Positions 21,809-28,992 of a stretch of DNA of 42,275 bases are shown here, in pieces. The number at the start of each line of letters is the position of its first letter. Position 1 is the first letter of the stretch. The notes under the pieces were generated by a model, which was given only the letters and a program-made list of their open reading frames with translations, was not told the origin of the DNA and did not search any database. The stretch lies in IMG/VR virus record IMGVR_UViG_3300033997_000565, positions 1 through 42,275 of that record. One strand, given 5' to 3'. The position numbers and the translations under genes are program-made. The DNA is from a virus.

Positions 21809-23012
21809 TCTCTTCAAGACCGCGCCGAAAGAAGTCACCCGCTATTTCGACGGCAAGGCCAGCCTGCCGACATTCGACTGGCGGGATATCGCGCCGGAGG
21901 AACATGCCTTTTCCTTTACGGTCGCCAAGTCGGCCGGTTACGACATTCTGGACGATATCCGCTCTGCGATCTCCGAAGCAATCACCGGCAAGACGCCATT
22001 CGAGGAGTTTCAGCGCAACCTCATGCCGTTGCTTCAGAGCAAGGGCTGGTGGGGTAAGACGCTGGCGATCGACCCAGAGACCGGCGAGGAGAAGCTCGTG
22101 CAGCTCGGCTCGCCGCGCCGTCTGCGCACGATCTATTGGGCAAACACCATGTCGGCGCATGCGGCAGGCGAATGGGAGCGGACGCAACGGAACAAGGATT
22201 TCCTGCCGTTCCTCGTCTACACCCTGTCCACGGCCGAGCGGAAACGGCTGGAGCATGAAGGCTGGGTCGGGTTCGTCGCGCCGGTGGATGATCCGATATG
22301 GAACCGCCTCTATCCGCCGAATGGCTGGGGCTGCATGTGCGGCGTGCGCCAGATCTCGCGCAGCGAGGCGATCCGCCTTGGCTGGCGCGAGGACACACCC
22401 GTCATGCCGTTGGTCGAGAAACCATGGGTGAACAAGCGGACCGGCGAAACCCGCATGGTGCCGGTGGGCATTGATCCGGGCTGGGACACCAACCCCGGCA
22501 AGTATCGCGGCCAAAATGTTTCCCGCTTTCTTGAGGAGCGTCTCGGCTCCATGCCCGCCGATCGGCAGCGCATCGCCATCCGCGATATCGTCCGCTCACC
22601 GCTCCTGCAGGCTATGGCTGGCGGCAAGATGCCGAAATCCTATCTGCCGGTGGCGCAGATACCGGGTCCGGCCGTCGAGGCGCTCGGCGCATCCACCTCG
22701 GTCGTTCGTTTGTCGTCGGACAGTCTCACCCATATTCTTCAGGAGCGTGCCGAGCGCGGGCTTGATCTCGACAATATCGAGGCGGCGATCGAGGTTCTTA
22801 CCAATCCGGCGGCGATCATCCGCAGCGCGTCCACCAATGCCGTCTCGCTTCTTGGAAAATCATCTGACGGTTTCTGGTGGCGGCTGGCCGTGAAGACGGC
22901 CGGGAATGGTTCGGAATGGTGGCTCACCAGTTTCCATCGCAAAAGCTACGCCGAGACATACAAGGTCATCGAGCGGGCGAAGCGGGCCGGAAATCTGATT
23001 GAGGGGGATTGA
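21795..23012 (+). CDS. MuF head protein (Mu gp30-like) with C-terminal nuclease-toxin-like domain
   Basis: The first 290 residues are the minor head protein that joins portal and prohead: DWRDIAPEEHAFSFTVAKSA, a helical MuF core, and the signature YPPNGWGCMCGVRQ. The last 103 residues (from VVRLSS at 303) look like an extra domain of the Barnase/EndoU/ColicinE5-RelE (BECR, PBECR2) type: LTHILQERAERG (His 313), FWWRLAVKT and EWWLTSFHRKSY (His 381, Lys 383). MuF proteins with fused toxins are known; they may be injected with the DNA. No immunity gene follows; the next 335 bases are noncoding. Confidence 0.85.
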   Translation: MGVADLFKTAPKEVTRYFDGKASLPTFDWRDIAPEEHAFSFTVAKSAGYDILDDIRSAISEAITGKTPFEEFQRNLMPLLQSKGWWGKTLAIDPETGEEKLVQLGSPRRLRTIYWANTMSAHAAGEWERTQRNKDFLPFLVYTLSTAERKRLEHEGWVGFVAPVDDPIWNRLYPPNGWGCMCGVRQISRSEAIRLGWREDTPVMPLVEKPWVNKRTGETRMVPVGIDPGWDTNPGKYRGQNVSRFLEERLGSMPADRQRIAIRDIVRSPLLQAMAGGKMPKSYLPVAQIPGPAVEALGASTSVVRLSSDSLTHILQERAERGLDLDNIEAAIEVLTNPAAIIRSASTNAVSLLGKSSDGFWWRLAVKTAGNGSEWWLTSFHRKSYAETYKVIERAKRAGNLIEGD

Positions 23013-23347
23013 AAGGCGCGGAGGGTCGGCACTCCCTCGTTGATCCGGTGAAACCGTCCAAGTAAACCTTGCTCGCGCCTGCCACCAATATGCGCCTGAA
23101 CCCTGAAATTATCAAGCCGGGCTATGCGACAGCACCGGATTGAAATAAACGGCCACAGAACGCGATCGCGGGCAAAAACGCTCAATCGATCGTCCCGGCC
23201 GAGAAATCGCCTGTACGGCTTTCAATCCGGCTTCAATTTTGATGCCGTTCGGGTATTCTTCATCACAGATCAGGTTTTGGGAAAGATCGGCGTAGCACTG
23301 ACAGTGTCAGTCTCTTAGGTCTCCCGCCGTCAGGGCATTAATCGCCC
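23013..23347 (+). other. Noncoding gap between packaging and capsid genes
   Basis: These 335 bases contain no convincing gene. A weak hairpin (GAGGG 23021-23025 with CCCTC 23034-23038) follows the MuF gene. A 10-base palindrome CGCGATCGCG lies near 23160. The region is more AT-rich than its neighbours and ends in late promoter 2. A 64-residue frame at 23124-23318 overruns the dyad and is judged accidental. Confidence 0.6.
23297..23342 (+). promoter_or_regulatory. Late promoter 2 with activator dyad ACTGACAGTGTCAG
   Basis: The dyad at 23297-23310 extends here to a perfect 7-1-7 palindrome (ACTGACA-G-TGTCAGT, 23297-23311). A -10-like CATTAA lies at 23336-23341, 32 bases past the centre, with no -35. 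This would place the transcript start at or next to the ATG of the protease gene (23348), so a very short or absent leader is possible. Confidence 0.75.
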
Positions 23348-24445
23348 ATGACGAAAAAAACCGCAACCGCAATTTTCAGCCTCGCCGCAATCGCCGCTTC
23401 CAAGGGAAAGACCCCTCCGGAATGGGTCGAGCTGTTCCCGACCGGTCCCGAGATCAAAGCACGGGACGGGCGCAACTGGACGCTCCAGCCGCAGATTGTC
23501 GTTGAAGCCTTCAAGCTCAACGATGGCCCGCTCGCGATCGACTATGAACATGGTCAGGCCCATCTCGCGCCGCAGGGCATTCCCGCTCCGGCCGCTGGCT
23601 GGATCGTGCTTGTAGAGGAGCGCGACGGCGGTGTCTGGGGCAAGGTCGATTGGACGCCCAAGGCATCTGCGGCAATCGTCGACAAGGAATACCGTTTCCT
23701 GTCCCCCGATTTCGATCACACGATTGATGGCCTGATTTTGCGCCTCAACGGTGCTGGCCTCGTAAACCGGCCCGCACTGGTCATGACGGCCTTGAGCCGT
23801 GTCTCCCCTGAAGAAAAGGAAAATCCACCGATGTCCAAGGCAATTGCCAAGGCGCTCGGTCTTGCGGAGGATGCCGATGAAAAGGCGATCCTTGCGGCAC
23901 TGACTGCGCGTCAGGATGAGCGTTCCGCCCTGTGCGGCCTGCTCAAGATCGAGACCGGCAGCAATGCCGAGGCGATCTCCGCCGCCGTCACCAAGCTGCA
24001 GACAGAGACCGAAACGGCGCTTGCGTCCGTCAAGTCGAATACGTCTGCCGCCGAGGTCAAGGCCCTGAAAACCGATCTCGACCAGACTCGCACTGCGCTC
24101 GCCGCGCTCCAGAAGAAGGACGCCGATCGCGAGATCGACGCCGCTCTCGACGCGGAGATCGCGGCCGGGAAAATCACCCCGGCGTCCCGCGATGGCTATC
24201 GCGCCATGTGCGCCGAAAAGGGCGGGCTGGAGCGGTTCAAATCTCTTGCCGCGACCCTGCCGGTCATCTGCGCACCGTCCGATCTGGACAACCGCACCGT
24301 CAACACCCGGACTGCCGAGGATGACCGCGACCCGGTCGTGATCGCCTCGCTTGCCCGCAAGTATCAGGACGATCAGGCCGCACTCGGCATCAGCGTCACG
24401 ATCTCCGAGGCCGTCCGCCATGTCGAGGAGATCCAGAAGAAATGA
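23348..24445 (+). CDS. Prohead protease with C-terminal scaffold (Mu I/Z, gp32-like)
   Basis: The 365-residue product matches the Mu-like prohead protease: 'WVELFPTGPEIKARDGRNWT', 'PLAIDYEHGQAHLAPQGIPA' (with the His of the conserved DYEH), 'PAAGWIVLVEERDGGVWGKV' and 'YRFLSPDFDHTIDGLILRLN'. From about residue 162 it becomes a charged, coiled-coil scaffold region. In Mu, the protease I and the scaffold Z share one frame, Z starting internally; the same is likely here at ATG 23831. The enzyme matures the capsid by cutting scaffold and itself. The leader is unusually short (see promoter 2). Confidence 0.9.
   Translation: MTKKTATAIFSLAAIAASKGKTPPEWVELFPTGPEIKARDGRNWTLQPQIVVEAFKLNDGPLAIDYEHGQAHLAPQGIPAPAAGWIVLVEERDGGVWGKVDWTPKASAAIVDKEYRFLSPDFDHTIDGLILRLNGAGLVNRPALVMTALSRVSPEEKENPPMSKAIAKALGLAEDADEKAILAALTARQDERSALCGLLKIETGSNAEAISAAVTKLQTETETALASVKSNTSAAEVKALKTDLDQTRTALAALQKKDADREIDAALDAEIAAGKITPASRDGYRAMCAEKGGLERFKSLAATLPVICAPSDLDNRTVNTRTAEDDRDPVVIASLARKYQDDQAALGISVTISEAVRHVEEIQKK
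23831..24445 (+). CDS. Nested capsid scaffold protein (Mu Z-like), internal start
   Basis: ATG 23831 is in frame with the protease (its residue 162) and follows AAAGGAAAATCCACCG, a usable ribosome site. The 204-residue product, MSKAIAKALGLAEDADEKAI and on, is helical with a coiled coil (AEVKALKTDLDQTRTALAAL). Mu makes its scaffold the same way. The start is inferred, not proven. Confidence 0.6.
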   Translation: MSKAIAKALGLAEDADEKAILAALTARQDERSALCGLLKIETGSNAEAISAAVTKLQTETETALASVKSNTSAAEVKALKTDLDQTRTALAALQKKDADREIDAALDAEIAAGKITPASRDGYRAMCAEKGGLERFKSLAATLPVICAPSDLDNRTVNTRTAEDDRDPVVIASLARKYQDDQAALGISVTISEAVRHVEEIQKK

Positions 24446-24822
24446 CGACGCCCATTCTCATCAAGTCTTTCCGTGTCGGCCTTTCCGCGATCGCCGGCTA
24501 TCTCATCGTCAAGGCTGCGGCTGAAGGCAAGGTCGCCGCTGCGGCTGGCCCGACCGATCCGCTGATCGGCTCAGCCACCATGCTCGGCGCTCCGGCTGAA
24601 GGCATCCTTGATGTCGATCAGACCGGTTGGTCCGAGGTTCGCTGCGGCGGCAATGTCTCCTTTGGTGACCCGCTGACCTCCAATGCCAACGCAAAGGCCG
24701 TCAAGGCCGTGCCGGCTGCCGGGTCCGTGGTGCGCATCATCGGCTTCGCGATGTCGGACGGTTCCGCCGACGATGTCATTCCCTATCAGGTCGCGCCCGG
24801 CGTTCTTTCCACGCCCGCCTAA
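24442..24822 (+). CDS. Capsid decoration (cement) protein
   Basis: The 126-residue product lies between protease/scaffold and major capsid, where Mu-like and lambda-like phages encode a decoration protein. It looks like a small beta-rich protein of the DUF2190/gpD type: 'VKAAAEGKVAAAAGPTDPLI', 'GILDVDQTGWSEVRCGGNVS', 'FGDPLTSNANAKAVKAVPAA' and 'VRIIGFAMSDGSADDVIPYQ'. The role in stabilising the expanded head is inferred from family and position. It overlaps the protease stop by 4 bases. Confidence 0.7.
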   Translation: MTTPILIKSFRVGLSAIAGYLIVKAAAEGKVAAAAGPTDPLIGSATMLGAPAEGILDVDQTGWSEVRCGGNVSFGDPLTSNANAKAVKAVPAAGSVVRIIGFAMSDGSADDVIPYQVAPGVLSTPA

Positions 24823-24839
24823 TTTCGAGGACGCTTTAA

Positions 24840-25817
24840 GTGAACACCACCAATCGACCCTTTCCGGTCTCGCCGACACTGACGGCGATTTCCATCGGAT
24901 ATCGCAATCCGGCCGCCACGCTGATCTATGATCGCGTGCTGCCGGAAGTCGATGTCCTCGGCGACACCTTCAAATGGACCGAGTTCCCGCTCGGCGAAGC
25001 CTTCACCGTGCCGGAACTGGAAGTTGGCCGCACCGGTCAGCCCGGCCGCATCGAGTTCACCGGCGAGGAGCGCGACAGCAGCGTCCGCAATTTCGGCCTT
25101 GATGATCCGATCCCCTATTCGGACATCAGGGAGGCCGAGAAGGCCCGGCGCGAAAAGCGTTCCACGATCGACCCCGAGTCGATAGCCACCGAGGGTCTCA
25201 CCAACCTTCTCCAGCTCGGCCGCGAGGTCCGTGCCGCTGCGGTGGTTCAGGACCCGAACAACTATGATGCTGCCCGCCGTCTGGTTCTCGCCGGGAACCA
25301 GCAGTTTTCCGACTTCGCGAATTCCGATCCTTACGCGGTGATTGATGAAGGCATGGACAAGACTCTGGTCTATCGCCCCAACACAATCACCATGGGCCAG
25401 CCCGCATGGTCGAAGATCAAGCGGCATCCGAAGCTGATCAAGGCAGTCAAGGGCGGGCTGACCGAAGATGGCGCCATCACCAAACAGCAGTTTGCCGATC
25501 TTTTCGAAATCGACATCAAGAACCTGCTGATCGGTGTCGCCCAGGTGAACCTTTCCCGCAAGGGCCAGCAGGTGAACCTCAGCCGTGTCTGGGGCAAGAC
25601 GATCTCGCTGCTCTATATCGACCCGACGAAAAAGCAGGCGGATGGCTCGGTCATCACGTGGGGCTTCACCGCTGCCAACGGCAAGCGCATCGCCGGTTCG
25701 ATCGAGGACAAGGATATCGGCCTTGAAGGCGGCAAGCGCGTGCGTGTCGGTGAAAAGGTCCGCGAACTCGTCTGCGCCAAGAGCGTCGGCTACCTGATCC
25801 AGAACGCCGTCGCCTGA
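24840..25817 (+). CDS. Major capsid protein
   Basis: The 325-residue product starts at GTG 24840 after an AGGACG ribosome site. It opens with PTLTAISIGYRNPAATLIYD and VLPEVDVLGDTFKWTEFPLG, the opening common to Mu-type (HK97-fold) capsid proteins of this group. Later 'NQQFSDFANSDPYAVIDEG', 'VKGGLTEDGAITKQQFADLF' and 'LLYIDPTKKQADGSVITWGF' fit the same family. Position after protease, scaffold and decoration genes supports the call. Confidence 0.92.
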   Translation: MNTTNRPFPVSPTLTAISIGYRNPAATLIYDRVLPEVDVLGDTFKWTEFPLGEAFTVPELEVGRTGQPGRIEFTGEERDSSVRNFGLDDPIPYSDIREAEKARREKRSTIDPESIATEGLTNLLQLGREVRAAAVVQDPNNYDAARRLVLAGNQQFSDFANSDPYAVIDEGMDKTLVYRPNTITMGQPAWSKIKRHPKLIKAVKGGLTEDGAITKQQFADLFEIDIKNLLIGVAQVNLSRKGQQVNLSRVWGKTISLLYIDPTKKQADGSVITWGFTAANGKRIAGSIEDKDIGLEGGKRVRVGEKVRELVCAKSVGYLIQNAVA

Positions 25818-25841
25818 TCGGCCTTCTCCCCTGAAACCATC

Positions 25842-25861
25842 ATCGGCCCTGCGGGGCCGAT
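25842..25861 (+). other. Intergenic hairpin after the major capsid gene
   Basis: ATCGGCCC (25842-25849) pairs perfectly with GGGCCGAT (25854-25861) around TGCG. No T-run follows. It may protect the capsid mRNA or partly reduce downstream transcription. Confidence 0.55.
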
Positions 25862-25887
25862 CGTATCACCCGACCGGAGACAGTCAC

Positions 25888-26343
25888 ATGGGAACTCCCG
25901 AAGAAGAGAAAGCCAAGGCCGAAGCCGCTGCCAAAGCCAAGGCGGAGGCGGATGCAAAAGCGAAGGCTGATGCGGAAGCGAAGAAAAAGGCCGAGGCCGA
26001 GGAAAAGGCCAAGGCGGAAGCTGCCGCGAAAGCCAAAGCGGAAGCCGACGCAAAGGCGAAGGCCGACGCTGATGCGAAGGCAAAAGCCGACGCCGAGGAA
26101 AAGGCCAAGGCCGAGGCCGCTGCGAAAGCAAAGGCGGAAGCGGAAGAAAAGGCGAAGGCAGAGGCGGCCGAGAAGGCCAGAGCGGAGGCGGAGGCGAAAG
26201 CTGCTGCGGCCGCCGCCAAGCCCGGCCCGGTGGCCAAACAGGAAATCCGCCTGCCCGGCAAGACATACGCGCCGGGCGAGAACCTGCCCGGCGACGTGAG
26301 CGAGACCGATCTCGACACCTTCAGGGCGCACGACGCTATCTGA
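25888..26343 (+). CDS. Ala/Lys/Glu repeat protein, long single-helix type
   Basis: About residues 7-110 are made of imperfect repeats of KAKAEAAAKAKAEADAKAKA, with EE punctuations (four blocks starting near 8, 40, 72 and 88). Composition is like the TolA stalk and should form one long, highly charged helix. The last 40 residues are different: VAKQEIRLPGKTYAPGENLP then GDVSETDLDTFRAHDAI, a conserved-looking tail probably the functional domain. It stands between capsid and head-completion genes, flanked by two strong hairpins, so a head or scaffold-related role is likely but unproven. The long open frames on the other strand are by-products of the repeats. Confidence 0.75.
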   Translation: MGTPEEEKAKAEAAAKAKAEADAKAKADAEAKKKAEAEEKAKAEAAAKAKAEADAKAKADADAKAKADAEEKAKAEAAAKAKAEAEEKAKAEAAEKARAEAEAKAAAAAAKPGPVAKQEIRLPGKTYAPGENLPGDVSETDLDTFRAHDAI

Positions 26344-26367
26344 TCCGCCTCCCAAGCGGCGCGACCA

Positions 26368-26395
26368 GCTCCCGCAGCAATCCGGCTGCGGGAGC
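26368..26395 (+). other. Strong intergenic hairpin before the DUF1320 gene
   Basis: GCTCCCGCAGC (26368-26378) and GCTGCGGGAGC (26385-26395) form a perfect 11-bp stem with an AATCCG loop. ATCTTCAACGG follows, so a U-run is lacking. With the hairpin at 25842 it brackets the repeat-protein gene. Confidence 0.6.
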
Positions 26396-26415
26396 ATCTT
26401 CAACGGGTTTCTTCC

Positions 26416-26835
26416 ATGGCATATGCAAGTCGCACCAATATCGAGGATTTGTGGGGTTCCGAGTTCATCGCGGACCTTATTCGCGAGGACGTGGACGCCG
26501 AGGTTGCCATCGCCCGCGCCGTCGAACAGGCCAGCGGCGAAATCGACACCCATCTTTCTGCCCGTTATGCCACGCCCATTCACGGCACGCCGCAGGCGCT
26601 CGTCATGCCCTGCGTGAACATCGCCGTCTATTATCTGGCGATCCGCCACACCAGCCTCACCACCACAATCGAGGACCGCTACAAACAGGCCGTCGAGCTG
26701 CTGAAGCGCATTGCCGATGGCAAGGCGGGTCTCGGCGCTGACGAGCCGAAGGTGCCGACCGATGACGGCCTGTCATCCAGCGGAGCGGCTTTCTATTCCG
26801 GGCCTCGTCTGTTCGGCCGGGATCGCCTGCCATGA
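26416..26835 (+). CDS. DUF1320 head-completion protein (Mu gp36-like)
   Basis: The 139-residue product has the DUF1320 pattern: 'YASRTNIEDLWGSEFIADLI', 'AVEQASGEIDTHLSARYATP', 'LVMPCVNIAVYYLAIRHTSL' and 'RYKQAVELLKRIADGKAGLG'. Mu gp36 lies directly after the capsid genes and is thought to act in head completion or head-tail joining. The C-terminal 'FYSGPRLFGRDRLP' is typical. Overlaps the next gene by 4 bases. Confidence 0.88.
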   Translation: MAYASRTNIEDLWGSEFIADLIREDVDAEVAIARAVEQASGEIDTHLSARYATPIHGTPQALVMPCVNIAVYYLAIRHTSLTTTIEDRYKQAVELLKRIADGKAGLGADEPKVPTDDGLSSSGAAFYSGPRLFGRDRLP

Positions 26836-27320
26836 GCGGTATCGTCACCGAACTTGTCGGCTATGAGGAAGCGATTTTCGCCCTTGAAGGGATCGAGAAC
26901 GCGCCGCTTGGCGAGTTGAACGAAGGCATCGGCCGTCTCGTGCAGGGCCAGATACGTCATCGTATCGAGGTCGAAAAGACCGAGCCGGACGGTGCGCCGT
27001 GGGTTCGCAACAATCAGGGAACCAGTATCCTGTTTGCTTCAGGCGCGCTTTCGCGTTCGATCGACTATATCGCCGACGCCTCCACCATCATGATCGGTTC
27101 CGGTCTGGTCTATGCCCGCATTCACCAGCTCGGCGGCATCATCAAGCCCAAGAATGGCAGCGCGTTAAAATTCTGGTGGGTCTCCGGCGGCTTTGTGAAT
27201 TTCGCCGTGGTCAAGCAGGTCGAAATGCCTGCCCGGCCATATCTCGGCCTCTCCGTCGCCAACCAGAACGAACTGGTCGAAACCACTGAGGACTGGCTCT
27301 CCAGACTGGTGCAGCGATGA
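26832..27320 (+). CDS. Virion morphogenesis / tail completion protein (Mu gpG, P2 gpS family)
   Basis: The 162-residue product fits the phage virion morphogenesis family: 'IGRLVQGQIRHRIEVEKTEP' and 'DGAPW', then 'FASGALSRSIDYIADASTIM', 'IGSGLVYARIHQLGGIIKPK', and 'MPARPYLGLS'. These are the landmark segments (Q..FR, G.W, L...G.L..S, YA.IHQ.GG, PAR..LG). The protein finishes the head-tail joint. Overlaps both neighbours by 4 bases. Confidence 0.9.
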   Translation: MSGIVTELVGYEEAIFALEGIENAPLGELNEGIGRLVQGQIRHRIEVEKTEPDGAPWVRNNQGTSILFASGALSRSIDYIADASTIMIGSGLVYARIHQLGGIIKPKNGSALKFWWVSGGFVNFAVVKQVEMPARPYLGLSVANQNELVETTEDWLSRLVQR

Positions 27321-27838
27321 GCGGCCGCCTTATCACTTTCCGTGAATCGGTTCTGGCCGAGATCAAGCGCATCCTGCCGACCATAAAATCGTGCGAGGCG
27401 CAGTTCGGCCGCTTCGACCTGTCGGAGCTGGAGCGCGAGATGATCCGTGCGCCGGGCGTGCGTCTTGCCATCCTGCGCAGCCCGCTTTCATGGCAGGCGA
27501 ACGGTCAGGCTGACGCTGCACTGAGCATGGTTGCCTTTGTTATCACCGAAGGCTCCAAGCGCGAGCAAGACGGCTGGGATATCGCCGAGGCGATCGGCAC
27601 GCTGCTTCACCCGGCGCAGCTCTGGGGCATGACGAAGCTTTCCGTGCCGTCTTCCGTTGTCATCCAGCCGATCATTTCCGCAGCCGTGAAACAGCGCGGT
27701 GTCGGCGTGATGTCGGTCGAATGGAACCAGACGCTCCGCCAGCTCGGCGACGGCCTGTTCGGTCCTGACGGCGTGGTCATCTCCGAATTTGAGGTGAACG
27801 GCGAGCAGCTCGATATGCCGGAGGCCGGTCATGTCTGA
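27317..27838 (+). CDS. DUF1834 protein (Mu gp37-like)
   Basis: The 173-residue product lies where Mu gp37 (DUF1834) stands, between the gpG-like gene and the tail genes. 'RESVLAEIKRILPTIKSCEA', 'APGVRLAILRS', 'GWDIAEAIGTLLHPAQLWGM' and the C-terminal 'VMSVEWNQTLRQLGDGLFGP' fit that family loosely. A tail-terminator-type role has been proposed for such proteins by position. Overlaps the next gene by 8 bases. Confidence 0.75.
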   Translation: MSGRLITFRESVLAEIKRILPTIKSCEAQFGRFDLSELEREMIRAPGVRLAILRSPLSWQANGQADAALSMVAFVITEGSKREQDGWDIAEAIGTLLHPAQLWGMTKLSVPSSVVIQPIISAAVKQRGVGVMSVEWNQTLRQLGDGLFGPDGVVISEFEVNGEQLDMPEAGHV

Positions 27839-28382
27839 TGCCGATATCATCGTCCGCGAGTTTCGCGGCATCTACAAGAACATTGACGATCTCAACCGCC
27901 GTCTCGTGGCATCGCAGATGACCGGCCGTGTCGCCGAGATCGACGGCAGCCGCGTGCGGCTGGAACTGGCCGCAGTCGGTGCCAACGGGAAACCGTTTCT
28001 CTCCCCATGGGTGCAGGTGCAGGAAGCGGCCGGAGCCACCGGCACGAACATGCCTGTCGAGATCGGCGATCCGATGCGGCTCTTCTCTCCGAACGGCGAG
28101 ATCGGCAGTCAGTCGCTCGCGATCCGCGACAGCCACACCGACGATGCGCAGAACCCGGCCGGAACGCCGAAGGAGTTGGCAATCACCTATGCCGGGTCCG
28201 CAATCCGTATGACGGAAGAGGGCCTGAAGCTTTCGCATGGCGGCTCCAGCATCACCCTTTCGGAAGACACTATCCATGCCCTTTCGACCCACCTGCGCCA
28301 CAACGCAAAGAACGTTGGCGACACCCATAACCATGGCGGCATCCGAAGGGGTGGCGAAAACACCTACGAACCCAACGAATAA
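27831..28382 (+). CDS. Baseplate assembly protein V, membrane-piercing spike
   Basis: The 183-residue product resembles P2 gpV/Mu gp45: an N-terminal helix, an OB-fold region (GRVAEIDGSRVRLELAAVGA; WVQVQEAAGATGTNMPVEIG), 'GDPMRLFSPNGEIGSQSLAI', and a C-terminal beta helix (ITYAGSAIRMTEEGLKLSHG; GSSITLSEDTIHA). The tip carries DTHNHGG (164-170), the HxH motif that in P2 gpV holds an iron ion at the needle apex. It is the trimeric spike of the contractile tail. Confidence 0.9.
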   Translation: MSDADIIVREFRGIYKNIDDLNRRLVASQMTGRVAEIDGSRVRLELAAVGANGKPFLSPWVQVQEAAGATGTNMPVEIGDPMRLFSPNGEIGSQSLAIRDSHTDDAQNPAGTPKELAITYAGSAIRMTEEGLKLSHGGSSITLSEDTIHALSTHLRHNAKNVGDTHNHGGIRRGGENTYEPNE

Positions 28383-28393
28383 AGGAGCCTTTA

Positions 28394-28612
28394 ATGACCT
28401 CTAAAAAGACTTTCACCGTCACTGCCAGAGCCGGGCTTTTTGTCGCGGGCGTCCGTTCGCCCGGCGTCGGCAAACCCATCGAGCTGACCGACGAACAGGC
28501 GGCTTATCCGCTGATCGCGGGTGAGATCGAGGAGCCGGGTACGAAGACGGAACCGCCTGCAGGTGGAACCGAAACCACGCCCGCAGCCAAAGCCAAGGCT
28601 GTGAAGGAGTAA
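28394..28612 (+). CDS. Small phage protein of unknown function (72 aa)
   Basis: Lies between the spike and gpW-like genes, with an AAAGGAGCC ribosome site. The N-terminal half is beta-like (KKTFTVTARAGLFVAGVRSP then GVGKPIELTDEQAAYPLIAG), the end is Pro/Thr/Lys-rich. The 'RSPG.GKPIELT..QA..PL..GEIE' pattern is reminiscent of small head or tail proteins but I cannot name a family. Confidence 0.6.
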   Translation: MTSKKTFTVTARAGLFVAGVRSPGVGKPIELTDEQAAYPLIAGEIEEPGTKTEPPAGGTETTPAAKAKAVKE

Positions 28613-28614
28613 CC

Positions 28615-28992
28615 ATGCGGGCCGGTATCGACGCGAGGACAGGCAAGATGCTGCTCGGCTGGAAGCATTGCGTCCAGTCGATCAGGAAGTGCCTGACGAC
28701 ACGGTTAGGAAGCCGCGTCCTTCGCCGTCATATCGGCTCGGTTCTCCGCGAGCTGCAGGACGGCAATGCCGATGCCACAACTATCCTTGCAGCCTATCGG
28801 GCGATTGCCGATGCGCTCAATGATCCTGATGGCGGCGAACCCGGTTTCAGCCTGCAGAAGATCGAGCTGGTCGAATACAAGCGCACCGGCCGCTTCATTT
28901 TCATTTTGACCGGTGTCTGGTTCCCGCGTGGCCACCTTGGCGACTGGTCCGTCTATGAAACCGTCAATACGTCTTGGCCGGAGGCCGCATGA
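28615..28992 (+). CDS. Baseplate wedge protein W (P2 gpW / T4 gp25-like)
   Basis: The 125-residue product has the gpW/gp25 features: 'GIDARTGKMLLGWKHCVQSI', 'CLTTRLGSRVLRRHIGSVL' (the conserved L.T..GSR..RR..GS) and a C-terminal beta part. It forms part of the baseplate wedge around the spike. Overlaps the gpJ gene by 4 bases, the P2 order V-W-J. Confidence 0.9.
   Translation: MRAGIDARTGKMLLGWKHCVQSIRKCLTTRLGSRVLRRHIGSVLRELQDGNADATTILAAYRAIADALNDPDGGEPGFSLQKIELVEYKRTGRFIFILTGVWFPRGHLGDWSVYETVNTSWPEAA

Noticed and set aside
23124-23318. Possible 64-residue gene in the gap before the protease
   Set aside because: No ribosome site, an odd composition rich in Arg/Asn, and it runs through the activator dyad.
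25790-26649. Antisense Arg/Pro/Leu- or Gly/Leu-rich frames opposite the Ala/Lys/Glu repeat gene
   Set aside because: They are translations of the same DNA repeats in other frames and have no ribosome site or family likeness.
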